Source: Alphaproteobacteria bacterium (GTDB taxonomy: Bacteria > Pseudomonadota > Alphaproteobacteria > Rhizobiales > Amorphaceae). Taken from it: a DNA stretch of 64,000 nucleotides. The notes under the pieces are model-generated. The model was not told the origin of the DNA. It saw only the letters and a list, made by a program, of their open reading frames with translations, and ran no database searches. The stretch lies in NCBI GenBank assembly GCA_030431335.1, contig JAUIJH010000002.1, positions 1-64,000 of the forward strand. The letters are read 5' to 3'. Each line of letters begins with the position of its first letter. Within the stretch, counting starts at the first letter, position 1. Below, one piece after another: positions 43,801 to 58,301 of this stretch. A program made the translations under genes and the position numbers.

Positions 43801-44637
43801 ATGTTCACTCCCACCGTCAAGATCGTGCTCGGTGCGATCGTCGTCGCGATCTTCGTGCTTGTGGCGATATTCGCCCCCGCGCTGGCGCCCTACGACCCGC
43901 TCAAGCAGGACCTCTTCAGCCGCCTCGTGCCGCCGGTCTGGGACGCGCGCGGCAGCGTCTCCCACATCCTCGGCACCGACGGCTACGGCCGCGACGTCTT
44001 CTCCCGCCTCATCTACGGCTCGCGCGTGTCGATCCTGGTGGGCGTCTCCTCGATGCTCCTGTCCTGCCTCATCGGCACGCTGCTCGGCATGATGGCCGGC
44101 TACAATGGCGGGCGCACCGAGCAGCTCATCATGCGCTTCGCCGACGCGCACCTCGCCTTTCCGGAGATCCTGCTCGCCATCCTCGTCGTCGCGGTGCTGG
44201 GGGGCAGCCTCATCAACATCGTCATCATCCTGGGCGTGTCGAGCTGGATGGTCTACGCGCGGGTGGTCTACGGGCTGACGCTGTCGCTCAAGGAGCGGCC
44301 CTTCATCGAGGCGGGGCGCTCCCACGGCGCTTCGGCGAGCTACCTGATCCGCCGCCACATCTTCCCGCACCTCCTGCCGATGATCGTCGTCGTGTCGACG
44401 CTGCAGGTGGCGCAGATGATCCTGACCGAGACGGCGCTCTCCTTCCTGGGCCTCGGCCTGCCGCCGCCCACGCCGAGCTGGGGCAACGTCCTGGCCGAAG
44501 GGCGCGACCGGCTATTCGTGGCGCCCTGGGTCGCCAACAGCGCGGGCGTCGCCATCATCTTGATGGTGTGGGGCGTCAACACGCTGGGCAACGGGCTGCG
44601 CGAGCGGCTCGACCCGAAGGCGGCCGGCCGTGGCTGA
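43801..44637 (+). CDS. ABC permease, DppC family
   Basis: A 278-residue inner-membrane protein with LGTDGYGRDVFSRLIYGSRVSILVG, EAGRSHGASASYLIRRHIFPHLLP and LTETALSFLGLGLPPPTPSWGNVL, all DppC hallmarks. ATG 43801 with GAGGAGG upstream. It overlaps the next ATPase gene by 8 bp. Confidence 0.9.
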   Translation: MFTPTVKIVLGAIVVAIFVLVAIFAPALAPYDPLKQDLFSRLVPPVWDARGSVSHILGTDGYGRDVFSRLIYGSRVSILVGVSSMLLSCLIGTLLGMMAGYNGGRTEQLIMRFADAHLAFPEILLAILVVAVLGGSLINIVIILGVSSWMVYARVVYGLTLSLKERPFIEAGRSHGASASYLIRRHIFPHLLPMIVVVSTLQVAQMILTETALSFLGLGLPPPTPSWGNVLAEGRDRLFVAPWVANSAGVAIILMVWGVNTLGNGLRERLDPKAAGRG

Positions 44638-45616
44638 CCCGCGCCCCCTCCTGGAGGTCCGCGACCTCTCCGTGTCGTTCCGCAGCGGCGGGCGCGACCT
44701 TCGCGCCGTCGAGGGCATCGATTTCTCGCTCGGTGCGGGGGAGGTGATGGGGCTCGTCGGCGAATCGGGCAGCGGCAAGTCGGCGACGGCGATGGCGCTC
44801 CTGCGCCTCCTGCCGGACGCCGCCACCATCGGCGGCCAGATCCTGTTCGAGGGCGAGGATCTCGCCCAGGTGCCCGAAAAGCGGCTCAACGAGATCCGCG
44901 GCCGCGATATCGCGATGATCTTCCAGGAACCGATGAGCTCGCTCAATCCAGTGATGAGCATCGGCGCGCAGATCATGGAGCCAATGCGCTTCCATCTCGG
45001 GCTGTCGGCGCGCGATGCCCGCCTGCGCGCCATCGAGCTCTTGGAGCGCGTGCGCATTCCGGCGGCCGAGCGGCGGCTCAAGAACTATCCGCACGAGCTG
45101 TCGGGCGGCCTGCGCCAGCGGGTGATGATCGCCATGGCGCTGTCGTGCAAGCCCAAGCTCCTCCTCGCCGACGAGCCGACCACCGCCCTCGACGTGACGG
45201 TGCAGGCGCAGATCCTCGATCTCCTCTACGAGCTGAAGGAAGAGACGGGGCTGTCGATCATCATCATCACCCACGATCTCGGCGTGGTGGCCAACTTCGC
45301 CGACAATGTGGCGGTGATGTATTGCGGCCGGATCGCCGAAACCGGGCCGGTGTCGGCCTTCTTCGACCGGCCGGGCCACCCCTACACCAAGGCGCTGATC
45401 GAGAGCATCCCGGACGACGACACGTCCGGCCGCCTCGCCACCATCCCCGGCACGGTCCCCAAGCTGACCGAGCTGCCGCCGGGGTGCCGCTTCGCGCCGC
45501 GCTGCGCCCACAGCCGCCCCGCCTGCTCGGACATTCTGGCTGACCTCTACCAGCTGGAGCCCGACCATCGCGCTGCCTGCATCATGCCCTTCGACTACCG
45601 GATCCCCGACCAATGA
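44630..45616 (+). CDS. ABC ATPase, DppD family
   Basis: A 328-residue ATPase. Walker [11 protein letters not shown]-loop [12 protein letters not shown], signature [15 protein letters not shown], Walker [14 protein letters not shown] and the C-terminal peptide-transporter extension [14 protein letters not shown] (cysteines for an FeS cluster in some members). GTG start inside the dppC-like end. Confidence 0.9.
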   Translation: MADPRPLLEVRDLSVSFRSGGRDLRAVEGIDFSLGAGEVMGLVGESGSGKSATAMALLRLLPDAATIGGQILFEGEDLAQVPEKRLNEIRGRDIAMIFQEPMSSLNPVMSIGAQIMEPMRFHLGLSARDARLRAIELLERVRIPAAERRLKNYPHELSGGLRQRVMIAMALSCKPKLLLADEPTTALDVTVQAQILDLLYELKEETGLSIIIITHDLGVVANFADNVAVMYCGRIAETGPVSAFFDRPGHPYTKALIESIPDDDTSGRLATIPGTVPKLTELPPGCRFAPRCAHSRPACSDILADLYQLEPDHRAACIMPFDYRIPDQ

Positions 45617-46602
45617 TGGCTGACGCGGAACCCGCCGGGCGGCCGCTCCTGGAGGTGGAGGCGCTCACCAAGCACTTCCCCGTCGGCCGGCATTTGCTGC
45701 GCCGCGCGCCGCGCCATGTTCTGCGCGCGGTGGACGGCGTGTCCCTGACCGTGGCGCGCCATTCCACGCTCGGGCTCGTGGGGGAGAGCGGCTGCGGCAA
45801 GTCCACGCTCGGGCGGCTGATGATCCGCCTCTTGGAGCCCACCTCCGGCCGCATCGTCTTCGACGGCATCGACATCGCCACCGCCGACCCGGCGGCCTTG
45901 CGCCAGATGCGCAGCCGCTTCCAGATGGTGTTCCAGGATCCGCTCGGCTCGCTCGATCCGCGCGTGCGCGTCGGCGACAGCATCGCCGAGCCCCTCGGCA
46001 TCCTCGGCGAGGGCAGCCCCAAGCGCAATCTGGAGCGGGCGGCGCAGATCCTGAGCCTCGTGGGCCTCGACCCGTCCGTCATGGGGCGCTATCCGCACGA
46101 ATTCTCGGGCGGCCAGAAGCAGCGCATCAGCATCGCGCGGGCGCTGATCGTGTCGCCGCAGCTCATCGTCGCCGACGAGCCCGTCTCCGCGCTCGACGTG
46201 TCGGTGCGCGCGCAGATCGTCAACCTCTTCCAGGACGTGCAGGAGAAGCTGGGCCTCTCCTACGTGTTCGTCTCGCACGATCTCGGCATCGTGCGCCACG
46301 TCGCCGACCACGTGGCGATCATGTATCTGGGCAAGCTGATGGAGTATGGCGTCGCCCGCGAGGTGCTGCGCGAGCCGGCGCACCCCTATACGCGCGCGCT
46401 CGTGGCCACCATTCCGCCGCCCCGCCCGCTCAAGGAGCGGCCGCGCGCGGCGATCGTGGGCGATCTGCCCAACCCCATCGACATTCCGCGCGGCTGCCGC
46501 TTCGCCTCGCGCTGCCCGCTGGTGCAGCCGATTTGCCGCGAAGAGGAGCCCGAGTTGCGCGCCCTCGACGATGGCCGCAAGGCCGCCTGCCACTTCGCCT
46601 GA
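45613..46602 (+). CDS. ABC ATPase, DppF family
   Basis: A 329-residue ATPase. Walker A GESGCGKST, Q-loop MVFQDPLGSLDPR, signature FSGGQKQRISIARAL, Walker B IVADEPVSALDV, and C-terminal CRFASRCPLVQPIC. It overlaps the DppD-type stop by ATGA. Last gene of the importer operon. Confidence 0.9.
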   Translation: MMADAEPAGRPLLEVEALTKHFPVGRHLLRRAPRHVLRAVDGVSLTVARHSTLGLVGESGCGKSTLGRLMIRLLEPTSGRIVFDGIDIATADPAALRQMRSRFQMVFQDPLGSLDPRVRVGDSIAEPLGILGEGSPKRNLERAAQILSLVGLDPSVMGRYPHEFSGGQKQRISIARALIVSPQLIVADEPVSALDVSVRAQIVNLFQDVQEKLGLSYVFVSHDLGIVRHVADHVAIMYLGKLMEYGVAREVLREPAHPYTRALVATIPPPRPLKERPRAAIVGDLPNPIDIPRGCRFASRCPLVQPICREEEPELRALDDGRKAACHFA

Positions 46603-46853
46603 CGCCTTCGCCGGGCTGCGGCGCCGTCAAGGGGCCGCCCGGAGCCACCCGCAGCGAAGCGAGGATGGCGAGGACGGGGCGAAGCCGTACCCCTTTACGG
46701 CGTCGCGGTGCGGCCCAGGCTCGACCGGGTTTCAGGTCAGCTGCCCGAAGGGCATCTGATCCTGCAAACCTGCCTGCCGGCGAGGTGGAGGGAGCGCGAG
46801 GGGGGAACCCCCTCGTATCTCTTGGAAATGAACGTCGGCGCAACGCGCCGCCT
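46603..46853. terminator. Convergent gap with two hairpins
   Basis: No credible gene in this 251-bp gap. GCCGTA/TACGGC (46684-46701) is a 6-bp hairpin. CGAGGGGG/CCCCCTCG (46797-46815) is a strong 8-bp hairpin with a 3-base loop, followed by TATCTCTT. The second is well placed as a terminator shared by the convergent DppF-type and aminotransferase genes. Confidence 0.5.
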
Positions 46854-48170
46854 TTATTGCGGCAGCGTGTCGAGCGCCTTGCGGAACTTGCCGACGATCT
46901 CGTCGATGTGCGCTCGTTCGGCGACGAACATGGGGGCCACGATGCCGGTGTCGCCGGTGAACTTCACGTGCAGGCCGCCCCAGAACATCTCGATCTGGGC
47001 GAGGGTGCCGCGCTTGCCCGGCTTCTCATGCGCGTGGAGCTCCACGCCGGCCATCATGCCGATGGTGCGGATATCCTTCACCATCGGATGGTCCGCCAGG
47101 GTGAGGATCGCCTCCTCGAAGTAGGGTGACATCTCCGCTGCGCGTGCGAACAGGCCCTCTTCGCGGTAGATGCCGAGCGAGGCCAGGCCCGCCGCGCAGG
47201 CAGCCGGGTGGCCGGAATAGGTGTAGCCGTGGAACAGCTCGATGCCGCCCATCGCCGCGCTGTCGGTGACGGTCTCGTAGATGTCGTCGCGCACGGCGAC
47301 GGCGCCCATCGGGATCGATCCGTTGGTGAGTGCCTTGGCCATCGTGATCATGTCCGGCACAACGCCGAAGGCGTCGGCGCTGAAGTTGCCGCCGACCCGG
47401 CCGAAACCGCAGATCACGTCGTCGAACACCAGGAGCAGCCCGTACTCGTCGCAGATCTGCCGCAGGCGCTCCAGGTATCCCTTGGGCGGCGGCAGCGTGC
47501 CGGTTGAACCGGCCACCGGCTCCACGAACACGGCCGCGATGGTCTCCGCGCCGTAGTTGTCGATGAAGCGCTTCAGGTCTTCCGCCCGGTCCGCGCCCGT
47601 GGCGCGCTGGCCCGGCACGAACAGCTCCTCCTCCGTCCACGTGTGGCGCATGTGGACGACATCGGGCATCGTGCCGGGGAAGGCGCGGCGGTTGTTGACG
47701 AGCCCGGATAGGCTCACCCCGCCGATGTTGACGCCGTGATACGCCCGCTCGCGGCTCACGAAGCGGGTGCGCCGCTCGCCGCGGGCATAGTGGTAGGCCA
47801 TCGCGATCTTGAGCGCGGTGTCGATCGCCTCGGAACCGGAGTTGACGAAGAAGACGTGGTTGATCGTCTCCGGCGTCAGCCGCGCCACCTCCTGGGCGAG
47901 CGCGAAGCTCATCGGATGGCCGGTGCCGAACGGCGACACGTAGGTCATCTCCTGCATGGCGGCATGGACCGCCTCGATGATGCGTGGATGGCAGTGCCCA
48001 GCCGGCGAGCAGAACAGGCCCGACGAACCGTCGATCACCGTGCCGCCCTTGTGGTCCGTCATATAGACGCCCGCGGCGCCGGTGATCAGCCGCGGCGCCT
48101 GCTTGAAGCCGCGGTTGTCGGTAAACGGCATCCAGAATTCTTCGAGAGAATTCGTTTTCACGTCGAGCAT
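46854..48170 (-). CDS. Class III aminotransferase (omega-amino acid type)
   Basis: A 438-residue PLP enzyme. VNSGSEAIDTALKIA is the phosphate-binding cup, FDDVICGFGRVG contains the pyridine-nitrogen Asp, and ITMAKALTNGSIPMGA holds the Schiff-base Lys. The N-terminal FWMPFTDNRGFK fits the omega-amino acid:pyruvate aminotransferases, which move amino groups from beta-alanine, putrescine or similar onto pyruvate. ATG 48170 is the first sensible start. It follows pgm by 94 bp on the same strand but is metabolically unrelated to it. Confidence 0.9.
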   Translation of the reverse strand: MLDVKTNSLEEFWMPFTDNRGFKQAPRLITGAAGVYMTDHKGGTVIDGSSGLFCSPAGHCHPRIIEAVHAAMQEMTYVSPFGTGHPMSFALAQEVARLTPETINHVFFVNSGSEAIDTALKIAMAYHYARGERRTRFVSRERAYHGVNIGGVSLSGLVNNRRAFPGTMPDVVHMRHTWTEEELFVPGQRATGADRAEDLKRFIDNYGAETIAAVFVEPVAGSTGTLPPPKGYLERLRQICDEYGLLLVFDDVICGFGRVGGNFSADAFGVVPDMITMAKALTNGSIPMGAVAVRDDIYETVTDSAAMGGIELFHGYTYSGHPAACAAGLASLGIYREEGLFARAAEMSPYFEEAILTLADHPMVKDIRTIGMMAGVELHAHEKPGKRGTLAQIEMFWGGLHVKFTGDTGIVAPMFVAERAHIDEIVGKFRKALDTLPQ

Positions 48171-48264
48171 GCTCGGAACCTCGATTAGGCGCGCAAGATC
48201 AAATGGTTGTAGCACACCGGCCCGCGCTTGTACGGGCTGGCGCACACGTCGGCGGCAGTTTGGC

Positions 48265-51367
<3,103 letters not shown>

Positions 51368-51372
51368 CGGCG

Positions 51373-52629
51373 TCAGCCCAGCGCGTCGATCATGGGCTGG
51401 GTGATGAGGCAGACGCCGCTGTCCGTGCGGCGGAAGCGGCGCGCGTCCTCCTGCGGGTCTTCGCCCACCACCAGGCCTTCGGGGATGTGTACGCCGCCGT
51501 CGATGACGACGTTCTTCAGCCGCGCCCGCCGCCCGATATTGACGCCCGGCAGCGCCACCACGCGATGCAGCGAGGAGTAGGAGTTGCATTTGACGCGGGT
51601 GAACAACAGGCTCTGGTCGACGTTGCTGCCGGAGATGATCGAGCCGCCGCACACCATCGAGCTGGTGGCCGCGCCGCGCCGGTTGGGCTCGTCGTGGATG
51701 AACTTCGCCGGCGCGGTCAGCTCGGCGTAGGTCCAGATCGGCCACTCGTTGTCGTAGAGGTCGAGGTCGGGATCGAAGTCGGTGAGGTCGATGTTGGCGC
51801 GCCAGTAGGCGTCGATCGTGCCGACGTCGCGCCAGTAGGCTTTGCCGCTCTCGTTGCGCACGCAACTGTCGGAGAAGGAGTGCGCCACGGCCTTGCCGCT
51901 CTTCACGATGGCGGGGATGATGTCCTTGCCGAAATCGTGCGAGGAGTTGGGATCGGCGGCGTCCGCGCGCAGGTGGTCGAACAACTCGGTCGACTTGAAG
52001 ACGTAGATGCCCATGGAGGCGAGGGCGATGTCGGGCTTGCCGGGCATTGCCGGCGGATCGGCCGGCTTCTCGAAGAACTCGATGATCCGGGCGCTCTCGT
52101 CGATGTGCATAACGCCGAAGGCGGACGCCTCCTCGCGCGGAACCTCGACGCAGCCGACGGTGACGTCCGCGCCGCTTTCCACGTGCTGGCGCAGCATCAC
52201 CTCGTAGTCCTGCTTGTAGATGTGGTCGCCGGCCAGGATCACCATGTATTCGGGCGCATAGGCCTCGATGATGTCGATATTTTGAAACACCGCGTCGGCC
52301 GTGCCGAGATACCACTGCCCCTCGTCGACGCGCTGGGAGGCGGGGAGGATGTCGAGCCCCTCGCCGCGATCGACGGACAGGAAGTTCCAGCCCCGCTGCA
52401 GGTGGCGGATCAGCGAGTGCGCCTTGTACTGCGTCGCGACGCCGATCCGGCGAATGCCCGAGTTGATGGAGTTGGACAGCGCGAAATCGATGATCCGGCA
52501 CTTGCCGCCAAAGGGGACCGCAGGCTTGGCGCGCCGATCGGTCAGCTCGCGCAGGCGGCTGCCGCGTCCGCCGGCCAGGACGAATGCCATGGTGTTACGC
52601 GTCAGTCGATGGTTGGGGCCGTCGATCAT
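51373..52629 (-). CDS. glgC: Glucose-1-phosphate adenylyltransferase
   Basis: A 418-residue nucleotidyltransferase. The N-terminal [37 protein letters not shown] is the signature loop. Other landmarks are [13 protein letters not shown] (catalytic Asp) and the C-terminal beta-helix. It makes ADP-glucose for GlgA and is normally the regulated step. GGGAGGAG precedes ATG 52629. Confidence 0.96.
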   Translation of the reverse strand: MIDGPNHRLTRNTMAFVLAGGRGSRLRELTDRRAKPAVPFGGKCRIIDFALSNSINSGIRRIGVATQYKAHSLIRHLQRGWNFLSVDRGEGLDILPASQRVDEGQWYLGTADAVFQNIDIIEAYAPEYMVILAGDHIYKQDYEVMLRQHVESGADVTVGCVEVPREEASAFGVMHIDESARIIEFFEKPADPPAMPGKPDIALASMGIYVFKSTELFDHLRADAADPNSSHDFGKDIIPAIVKSGKAVAHSFSDSCVRNESGKAYWRDVGTIDAYWRANIDLTDFDPDLDLYDNEWPIWTYAELTAPAKFIHDEPNRRGAATSSMVCGGSIISGSNVDQSLLFTRVKCNSYSSLHRVVALPGVNIGRRARLKNVVIDGGVHIPEGLVVGEDPQEDARRFRRTDSGVCLITQPMIDALG

Positions 52630-52744
52630 CTTCGTCTCCTCCCTGTTGCCGCGGCGCTCGGTCTTCGTGCCGGCGGCGCCACCATCATAGTGGCTGCCGC
52701 AAGCGCTCGCGCCAACAATAACGCGCCATGTGCCCGTGCGTTCG

Positions 52745-55180
52745 TCAGTGGGTGGGCTCGACCCCCCAAATATCGCGCGCGTATCCGCGGATCGTGCGGT
52801 CGCTGGAGAAGAACCCGCACTTGGCGGTGTTGATGACGGCGCTGCGCGTCCACGCGCTCTGGCCGCGCCAGGATTCCTCCACCAACCGTTGGGCCTGCCA
52901 GTATGCGTCGAAATCGGCGCACACCATGAAGTAGTCGCCGTGATGGATGGTCTCGACCAGGCCCTTGAAGCGGTCGGGCTGTTCCGGCGAGAAGTACCCC
53001 GTCTCGATCTTGTTGAGGACGTCCGCGAGGCGCGGCGAGTTGGCGATGCATTCGGCCGGGTTGTTGTGCGGGCGCCGCTCGGCCACCTCCGTCGCGGTGA
53101 GGCCGAAGATGAAGATGTTGTCGCGCCCGACGCAATCGCTGATCTCGACGTTGGCGCCGTCCAGCGTGCCCACCGTCAGGGCGCCGTTCAGCGCGAACTT
53201 CATGTTGCCGGTGCCGGAGGCTTCCATCCCGGCGGTGGAGATCTGCTCGGAGACGTTGGCGGCCGGAATGAGCCGCTCCGCCATCGAGACGTTGTAGTTG
53301 GGCGGGAAGACGACGGTCAGCTTGCCCCTGACGTCTGGATCGGCGTTCACCTTGGCGGCGACGTCGTTGATCAGCTTGATAATCAGCTTCGCCATGAAGT
53401 AGCCCGGCGCCGCCTTGCCGCCGAAGATCTTGACCCGCGCGGGGCGATCGGCGGTCGGATCGCGCTTGATCTCCTCGTAGAGGGCGATGGTCTCCAGGAT
53501 GTTGAGGAACTGGCGCTTGTATTCGTGGAAGCGTTTCACCTGGATGTCGAAGATGGCGTCGGGGTCCGCCTTCAACGCCATCTCGCGCGCGATCCAGTTG
53601 CTGAGCGCCACCTTGTTGTGCCGCTTGGCGGCGGCGAAATGCTGGCGGAAGCCGGCATCGTCGGCGTAGGGGGTCAGCTCCTCGAGCGCCTCCAGGTGGT
53701 CGATCCAGCGCTCGCCGATGGTCTCCACCAGGAGCTTGCGCAGCGGCGGGTTGCAGCCGTACAGCCAGCGCCGCGGCGTCACCCCGTTGGTCTCGTTGAC
53801 GATGCGGTCGGGGTGAACCTGGTTCAGCTCGGCGAAAATGGTCTGCCGCACCAGCTCCGTGTGCAGGGCCGAAACGCCATTCACCTTGTGCGCGGTGATG
53901 AAGGCGAGCTCGCCCATGCGCACCACCCCGTCGCCGATGATCTTGACGCTGTCGCTGCGCGGGCGGCCGGCGTCGGCGCAGTCCTTGGCGTGGCGCTCGT
54001 CGATGCGGCCGATCAGCTCGTAGTGGCGCGGCAGGCAGTGGCGCATCAGGTCGACCGGCCACTTCTCCAGCGCTTCCGGCAACAGCGTGTGGTTGGTGTA
54101 GGACAAGCAGCCGTTGGCGATGTCGTAGGCTTCGTCGAAGGCGAGGCCCCGCTCGTCCACAAGGCGGCGGATGAGCTCGGGCGCCGCGATGGCGGGGTGC
54201 GTGTCGTTGAGCTGGATCGCGACCTTTTGGGGCAGCGTGCGCAGGTCCGTGTTGTAGAGGTCGAAGCGGCGCAGGATGTCGCCGATCGAGGCGGCGGTGA
54301 AGAAATACTCCTGCTTCAGGCGAAGCTCGCGGCCCTGGTGGGTGGAATCGTCCGGGTAGAGCACGCGGCTGATCGTCTCCGCCAGCACGGCCGGCGCGGC
54401 GGCGCCCAGATAGTCGCCCCGGTTGAATGCCTGCAGCTCGAACTCGCGCGTCGGCTTGGCCGACCACAGGCGCAGCGTGTTGACCCAGCGCGCCCGCCAG
54501 CCCGGCACCGGCGTGTCGTAGGCGGCGGCCAGCACCGTCTCGGCGGCGCGCCACTCGGCCCGGTCGCCCTCGCCGGGCACCGTCTCGCCGCCGAAGCGGA
54601 TGGGGTAGGTGGCCTCGCGCCGCTCGAACTCCCACACGTGGGACTGCGCGAGCCAGTCCTCCGCCTCCTCGGACTGCCAGCCGTCCTCGAAACCTTGCTC
54701 GAAGATGCCGTGATTGTAGCGGATGCCGTAGCCCATGGCGGCGATGCCGAGCGTCGACATGGAATCCATGCAGCAGGCCGCGAGCCGGCCGAGACCGCCG
54801 TTGCCGAGCGCGGCGTCCGGCTCGCTCTCCACCAGGGCGGTGTAGTCGACCCCGAGGTCGGCCATCGCCTGCCGGGCGGCCTCGTCGACGCCGATATTGG
54901 CGGCGGCGTCCTGCAGCAGCCGGCCGATCAGGAACTCCATCGACAGATAGTAGACGCGCTTGCGCTTCTCGCGCTCGGCCCGCTCGTTGGCGGAAAGCCA
55001 TGGCAGCACGAGGAGGTCGCGCACCGCGTGGGACAGCGCGACGCGCCAGTCCGTCAGGCTGGCAAGAGCTTTTGCCCGGCCGATCGAGAACGTGAGGTGA
55101 TGCTCGACGCGCGCACGCAACTCATCCGCGGAGAGTGGTGCCTTCATGTGGGCGATGGGGGCAGGGTGATCCGGCGCCAT
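52745..55180 (-). CDS. glgP: Glycogen phosphorylase
   Basis: An 811-residue GT35 enzyme. Features are [52 protein letters not shown] and [17 protein letters not shown], the last carrying the PLP-binding Lys. It releases glucose 1-phosphate from alpha-glucan ends. AGGAGG precedes ATG 55180. It is first in the order glgP-glgC-glgA-pgm. No branching or debranching enzyme gene (glgB, glgX) lies in this cluster. Confidence 0.95.
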   Translation of the reverse strand: MAPDHPAPIAHMKAPLSADELRARVEHHLTFSIGRAKALASLTDWRVALSHAVRDLLVLPWLSANERAEREKRKRVYYLSMEFLIGRLLQDAAANIGVDEAARQAMADLGVDYTALVESEPDAALGNGGLGRLAACCMDSMSTLGIAAMGYGIRYNHGIFEQGFEDGWQSEEAEDWLAQSHVWEFERREATYPIRFGGETVPGEGDRAEWRAAETVLAAAYDTPVPGWRARWVNTLRLWSAKPTREFELQAFNRGDYLGAAAPAVLAETISRVLYPDDSTHQGRELRLKQEYFFTAASIGDILRRFDLYNTDLRTLPQKVAIQLNDTHPAIAAPELIRRLVDERGLAFDEAYDIANGCLSYTNHTLLPEALEKWPVDLMRHCLPRHYELIGRIDERHAKDCADAGRPRSDSVKIIGDGVVRMGELAFITAHKVNGVSALHTELVRQTIFAELNQVHPDRIVNETNGVTPRRWLYGCNPPLRKLLVETIGERWIDHLEALEELTPYADDAGFRQHFAAAKRHNKVALSNWIAREMALKADPDAIFDIQVKRFHEYKRQFLNILETIALYEEIKRDPTADRPARVKIFGGKAAPGYFMAKLIIKLINDVAAKVNADPDVRGKLTVVFPPNYNVSMAERLIPAANVSEQISTAGMEASGTGNMKFALNGALTVGTLDGANVEISDCVGRDNIFIFGLTATEVAERRPHNNPAECIANSPRLADVLNKIETGYFSPEQPDRFKGLVETIHHGDYFMVCADFDAYWQAQRLVEESWRGQSAWTRSAVINTAKCGFFSSDRTIRGYARDIWGVEPTH

Positions 55181-55432
55181 TCATCCTCCTTGGCCTCTGC
55201 GCCGCGCCATTGTGCCGCGTCGCTGTGGGGTTGATTTGGCCTGACAGCAATAACGAGGCCGGGCAAGCCTGCCGGCGCGCTTTTTGTGGTGACTGGGGCT
55301 GCTCTGAGCGTGGGGCATGGCAGCCCTGAACCCAGCCGGGGTGCTGGGACGCGCCCGCGACGCTACCTCTGTTGCAGATGATGCAACGGGGCCGGCGAAC
55401 CGCCGCCAGCCCATCCGGTTCGAGGAACGACG

Positions 55433-55630
55433 ATGACCACCTCCCTGCTCGCCCGCTGGCGCTCGGCCCTGGAAGAGCGCGCCGCTTTCCGCGACGCCAT
55501 TTCCCGCACCACGCGTGAACTCGATTCCTACAGCCCCGGCGACCTCGCCGAGCTGGGCCTGTCGCCCAGCGATATCCCCCGCATCGCCCGCGAGACGGCG
55601 GAAGCCCGTTTCGGTCGCGGGTCGCGATAG
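55433..55630 (+). CDS. DUF1127 (YjiS-like) small protein
   Basis: A 65-residue protein ending in the DUF1127 pattern ELDSYSPGDLAELGLSPSDIPRIARE. GAGGAAC upstream. DUF1127 members are short Arg-rich proteins with roles in RNA turnover and phosphate or C/N metabolism in alphaproteobacteria. It lies alone between the glg and Entner-Doudoroff clusters. Confidence 0.85.
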   Translation: MTTSLLARWRSALEERAAFRDAISRTTRELDSYSPGDLAELGLSPSDIPRIARETAEARFGRGSR

Positions 55631-55741
55631 TTCCTCTGCAAGGCCGGCCACGCCGTTAACGGGCTGGCGCTGACCTCGTTGCTGCAAGCCACACCCCACG
55701 CCGCGTGCGTGGGGAGGCCACCCTAGCGGCGATACCTGTTT

Positions 55742-56368
55742 TCAGGCCGCCTTGAGTTGGGCCGCTTCGGCGGCCAGCGCGGTGATGCCGTCCCAGTCGC
55801 CAGCCGCCAGCTTGTCGCCGGGCGCGACCCATGAGCCGCCGACGCACACCACGTTGGGCAGGCTGAGATAGTCGAGGGCGTTTGCCTTCGACACGCCGCC
55901 GGTGGGGCAGAACAGCAGTCCCTTGAGAGGGCTTGCCCAAGCCTTGAGCGCCGGTGCCCCGCCGTTGGCCTCGGCGGGGAAGAACTTCAGCACCGACAAG
56001 CCACGCTCGGCCGCCGCCATCGCCTCGCTGGGCGTCGCGACGCCTGGGAGCATGGGTAGGCCCACCTCGTCCGCCGTGTCGAGCAGTTTCGCGCTCAATC
56101 CGGGCGAAACGCCGAAGCGGGCGCCGGCGGCGTGTGCGTTCTTCACGTCCTGCGGCGTGCGCAGCGTGCCGGCGCCGACCACTGCGTCGGGCGCGGCGTC
56201 GATCATCGCGCGGATCACGTCGAGCGCGGCGGGGGTGCGCAGCGTCACCTCCAGCGCCTTCAGCCCGCCTGCCGCCAAGGCCTTGGCGAGCGGCGCGGCC
56301 ACCGACACGTCCTCCACCACCAGAACCGGGATGACCGGCGCCAGCCGGCAGACCGCGAGAATGTCCAT
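55742..56368 (-). CDS. eda: KDPG aldolase
   Basis: A 208-residue TIM-barrel class I aldolase. The Schiff-base Lys is in LKFFPAEANGG and the catalytic Glu in KALEVTLRTP. It cleaves 2-keto-3-deoxy-6-phosphogluconate to pyruvate and glyceraldehyde-3-phosphate. 18 bp after edd on the same strand. Confidence 0.95.
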   Translation of the reverse strand: MDILAVCRLAPVIPVLVVEDVSVAAPLAKALAAGGLKALEVTLRTPAALDVIRAMIDAAPDAVVGAGTLRTPQDVKNAHAAGARFGVSPGLSAKLLDTADEVGLPMLPGVATPSEAMAAAERGLSVLKFFPAEANGGAPALKAWASPLKGLLFCPTGGVSKANALDYLSLPNVVCVGGSWVAPGDKLAAGDWDGITALAAEAAQLKAA

Positions 56369-56386
56369 CTGAGATGCCTCCAGTTG

Positions 56387-58192
56387 CTAAACGACGACCG
56401 CCGCGCCGGTCTCGCCGGCGCCGACGACGGCACGGAAGGCGCTGAACAGCTCCCGCCCGATCCCCTCGTGGCTGTCCGACAGGTCCACCTCGACCGGCGG
56501 CCGGGCCGCGAACTCGGCCGCATCCACCTTGACCTCCACGGTGCCCGCGACGGCATCGACGCGCACCACGTCGCCGTCGCGCAGCTTGGCGATGGGCCCG
56601 CCGTCCGCCGCTTCCGGCGACAGGTGGATGGCCGAGGGCACCTTGCCGGAGGCGCCCGACATGCGCCCGTCGGTCACCAGCGCCACCTTGTGGCCCCGGT
56701 CGAGCGTGACGCCGAGGCACGGGGTGAGCGAATGCAGCTCCGGCATCCCGTTGGCCTTGGGGCCCTGGAAGCGCACCACCACCACCATGTCGCGGTCGAA
56801 CTCGCCGGCCTTGAAGGCCGCCTTCACCGCCTCCTGGTCGTGGAAGATGCGCACCGGCGCCTCCACGATGTGGTTCTCCGGCTTCACCGCCGACACCTTC
56901 ATGACGGCCCGGCCGAGATTGCCGGTCAATAGCTTCAGCCCGCCGGTGGGCTGGAAGGCGTCCGCCACGGGGCGCAGGATGTCGTGCTTGCCGCTCTCGC
57001 CCGCGCCCGGGCGCCACACGATCTCGCCGCCCTCCAGCTTGGGCTCCTCGGTATAGCGGCGCAGCCCGTGGCCGGCGATGGTGGACACGTCCTCGTGCAG
57101 CAGCCCCGCGTCCAGGAGCTCGCCGATCATGAAGCCGAGCCCACCCGCGGCGTGGAAGTGGTTCACGTCCGCGATGCCGTTGGGATAGACGCGCGCCATC
57201 AGCGGCGTCACCTCCGAGATCTCGGCCATGTCCTGCCAGTCGATCAGGACACCCGCGGCCCGCGCCATCGCCACCAGGTGAAGGACGAGATTGGTCGACC
57301 CGCCCGTCGCCGACAGGCCCACCACGCCGTTGACGAAGGCTCGCTCGTCGAGCACCTCCGACACCGGCGTGAAGGCGTTGCCCTTGGCGGTGATGGCGAG
57401 CGCCCGGCGCGCGGCCTCGGCGGTCAGCGCATCGCGCAGCGGCGTGTTGGGGTTGACGAAGCTCGCGCCCGGCAGGTGCAGCCCCATGAACTCCATCAGC
57501 ATCTGGTTGGTGTTGGCGGTGCCGTAGAAGGTGCACGTGCCGGGGCCGTGATAGGACGCCATCTCGGCCTTCAACAGCTCCTCGCGCCCGATCTCGCCCG
57601 AGGCGAAGCGCTGGCGGACCTTGGATTTCTCGTCGTTGGGCAGGCCGCTCGTCATCGGCCCCGCGGGCGCGAAGATCGCGGGCAGGTGGCCGAACGTCGC
57701 CGCCGCGATCACGAGGCCGGGCACGATCTTGTCGCAAACGCCGAGATAAATCGCGGCATCGTAGCAATTGTGGCTGAGCGAGACGCCGGCCGCCAGCGCG
57801 ATCACATCGCGCGAGAACAGGGACAGCTCCATGCCCGGCTGGCCTTGGGTGACGCCGTCGCACATCGCCGGGACGCCGCCGGCCACCTGTGCCGTGCCGC
57901 CGGCTTCGCGCGCCGCGGCCTTGATGAGGTCGGGAAAGCGCTCGAACGGCTGATGCGCCGACAGCATGTCGTTGTAGGCGGTGATGATGGCGATGTTGCC
58001 GCCCGAATCCTTCGCGATGGCGTCCTTGTCGGTGCCGCTCGCGGCGGTGACGTGGGCAATGTTGCCACAGGAAAGGTGCGCCCGCGCCGGGCCCGCTTCG
58101 GCCGCCCGCCGGCAGCGCTCCAGATAGCGCCGCCGCGTGTCGGCGGAGCGCTCTTTGATGCGGTCCGTGACCGCCGAGATCGTGGCATGCAT
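56387..58192 (-). CDS. edd: 6-phosphogluconate dehydratase
   Basis: A 601-residue IlvD/Edd enzyme with FeS-ligand cysteines in [25 protein letters not shown] and the late TPCLGVTLD context. It dehydrates 6-phosphogluconate to KDPG. AGGAGG before ATG 58192 fixes the start 20 codons inside the track ORF. Second gene of the zwf-edd-eda operon. Confidence 0.95.
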   Translation of the reverse strand: MHATISAVTDRIKERSADTRRRYLERCRRAAEAGPARAHLSCGNIAHVTAASGTDKDAIAKDSGGNIAIITAYNDMLSAHQPFERFPDLIKAAAREAGGTAQVAGGVPAMCDGVTQGQPGMELSLFSRDVIALAAGVSLSHNCYDAAIYLGVCDKIVPGLVIAAATFGHLPAIFAPAGPMTSGLPNDEKSKVRQRFASGEIGREELLKAEMASYHGPGTCTFYGTANTNQMLMEFMGLHLPGASFVNPNTPLRDALTAEAARRALAITAKGNAFTPVSEVLDERAFVNGVVGLSATGGSTNLVLHLVAMARAAGVLIDWQDMAEISEVTPLMARVYPNGIADVNHFHAAGGLGFMIGELLDAGLLHEDVSTIAGHGLRRYTEEPKLEGGEIVWRPGAGESGKHDILRPVADAFQPTGGLKLLTGNLGRAVMKVSAVKPENHIVEAPVRIFHDQEAVKAAFKAGEFDRDMVVVVRFQGPKANGMPELHSLTPCLGVTLDRGHKVALVTDGRMSGASGKVPSAIHLSPEAADGGPIAKLRDGDVVRVDAVAGTVEVKVDAAEFAARPPVEVDLSDSHEGIGRELFSAFRAVVGAGETGAAVVV

Positions 58193-58301
58193 GGCCGCCT
58201 CCTTTTGAGGGTCAGTCGGCAGATGGCGGGCAGGACCGCCTTTCAAGAGCACATACGTCCGGCCGGCGCGAATTCCAAACGCCGGCCGCCGGTTCGTCGC
58301 G

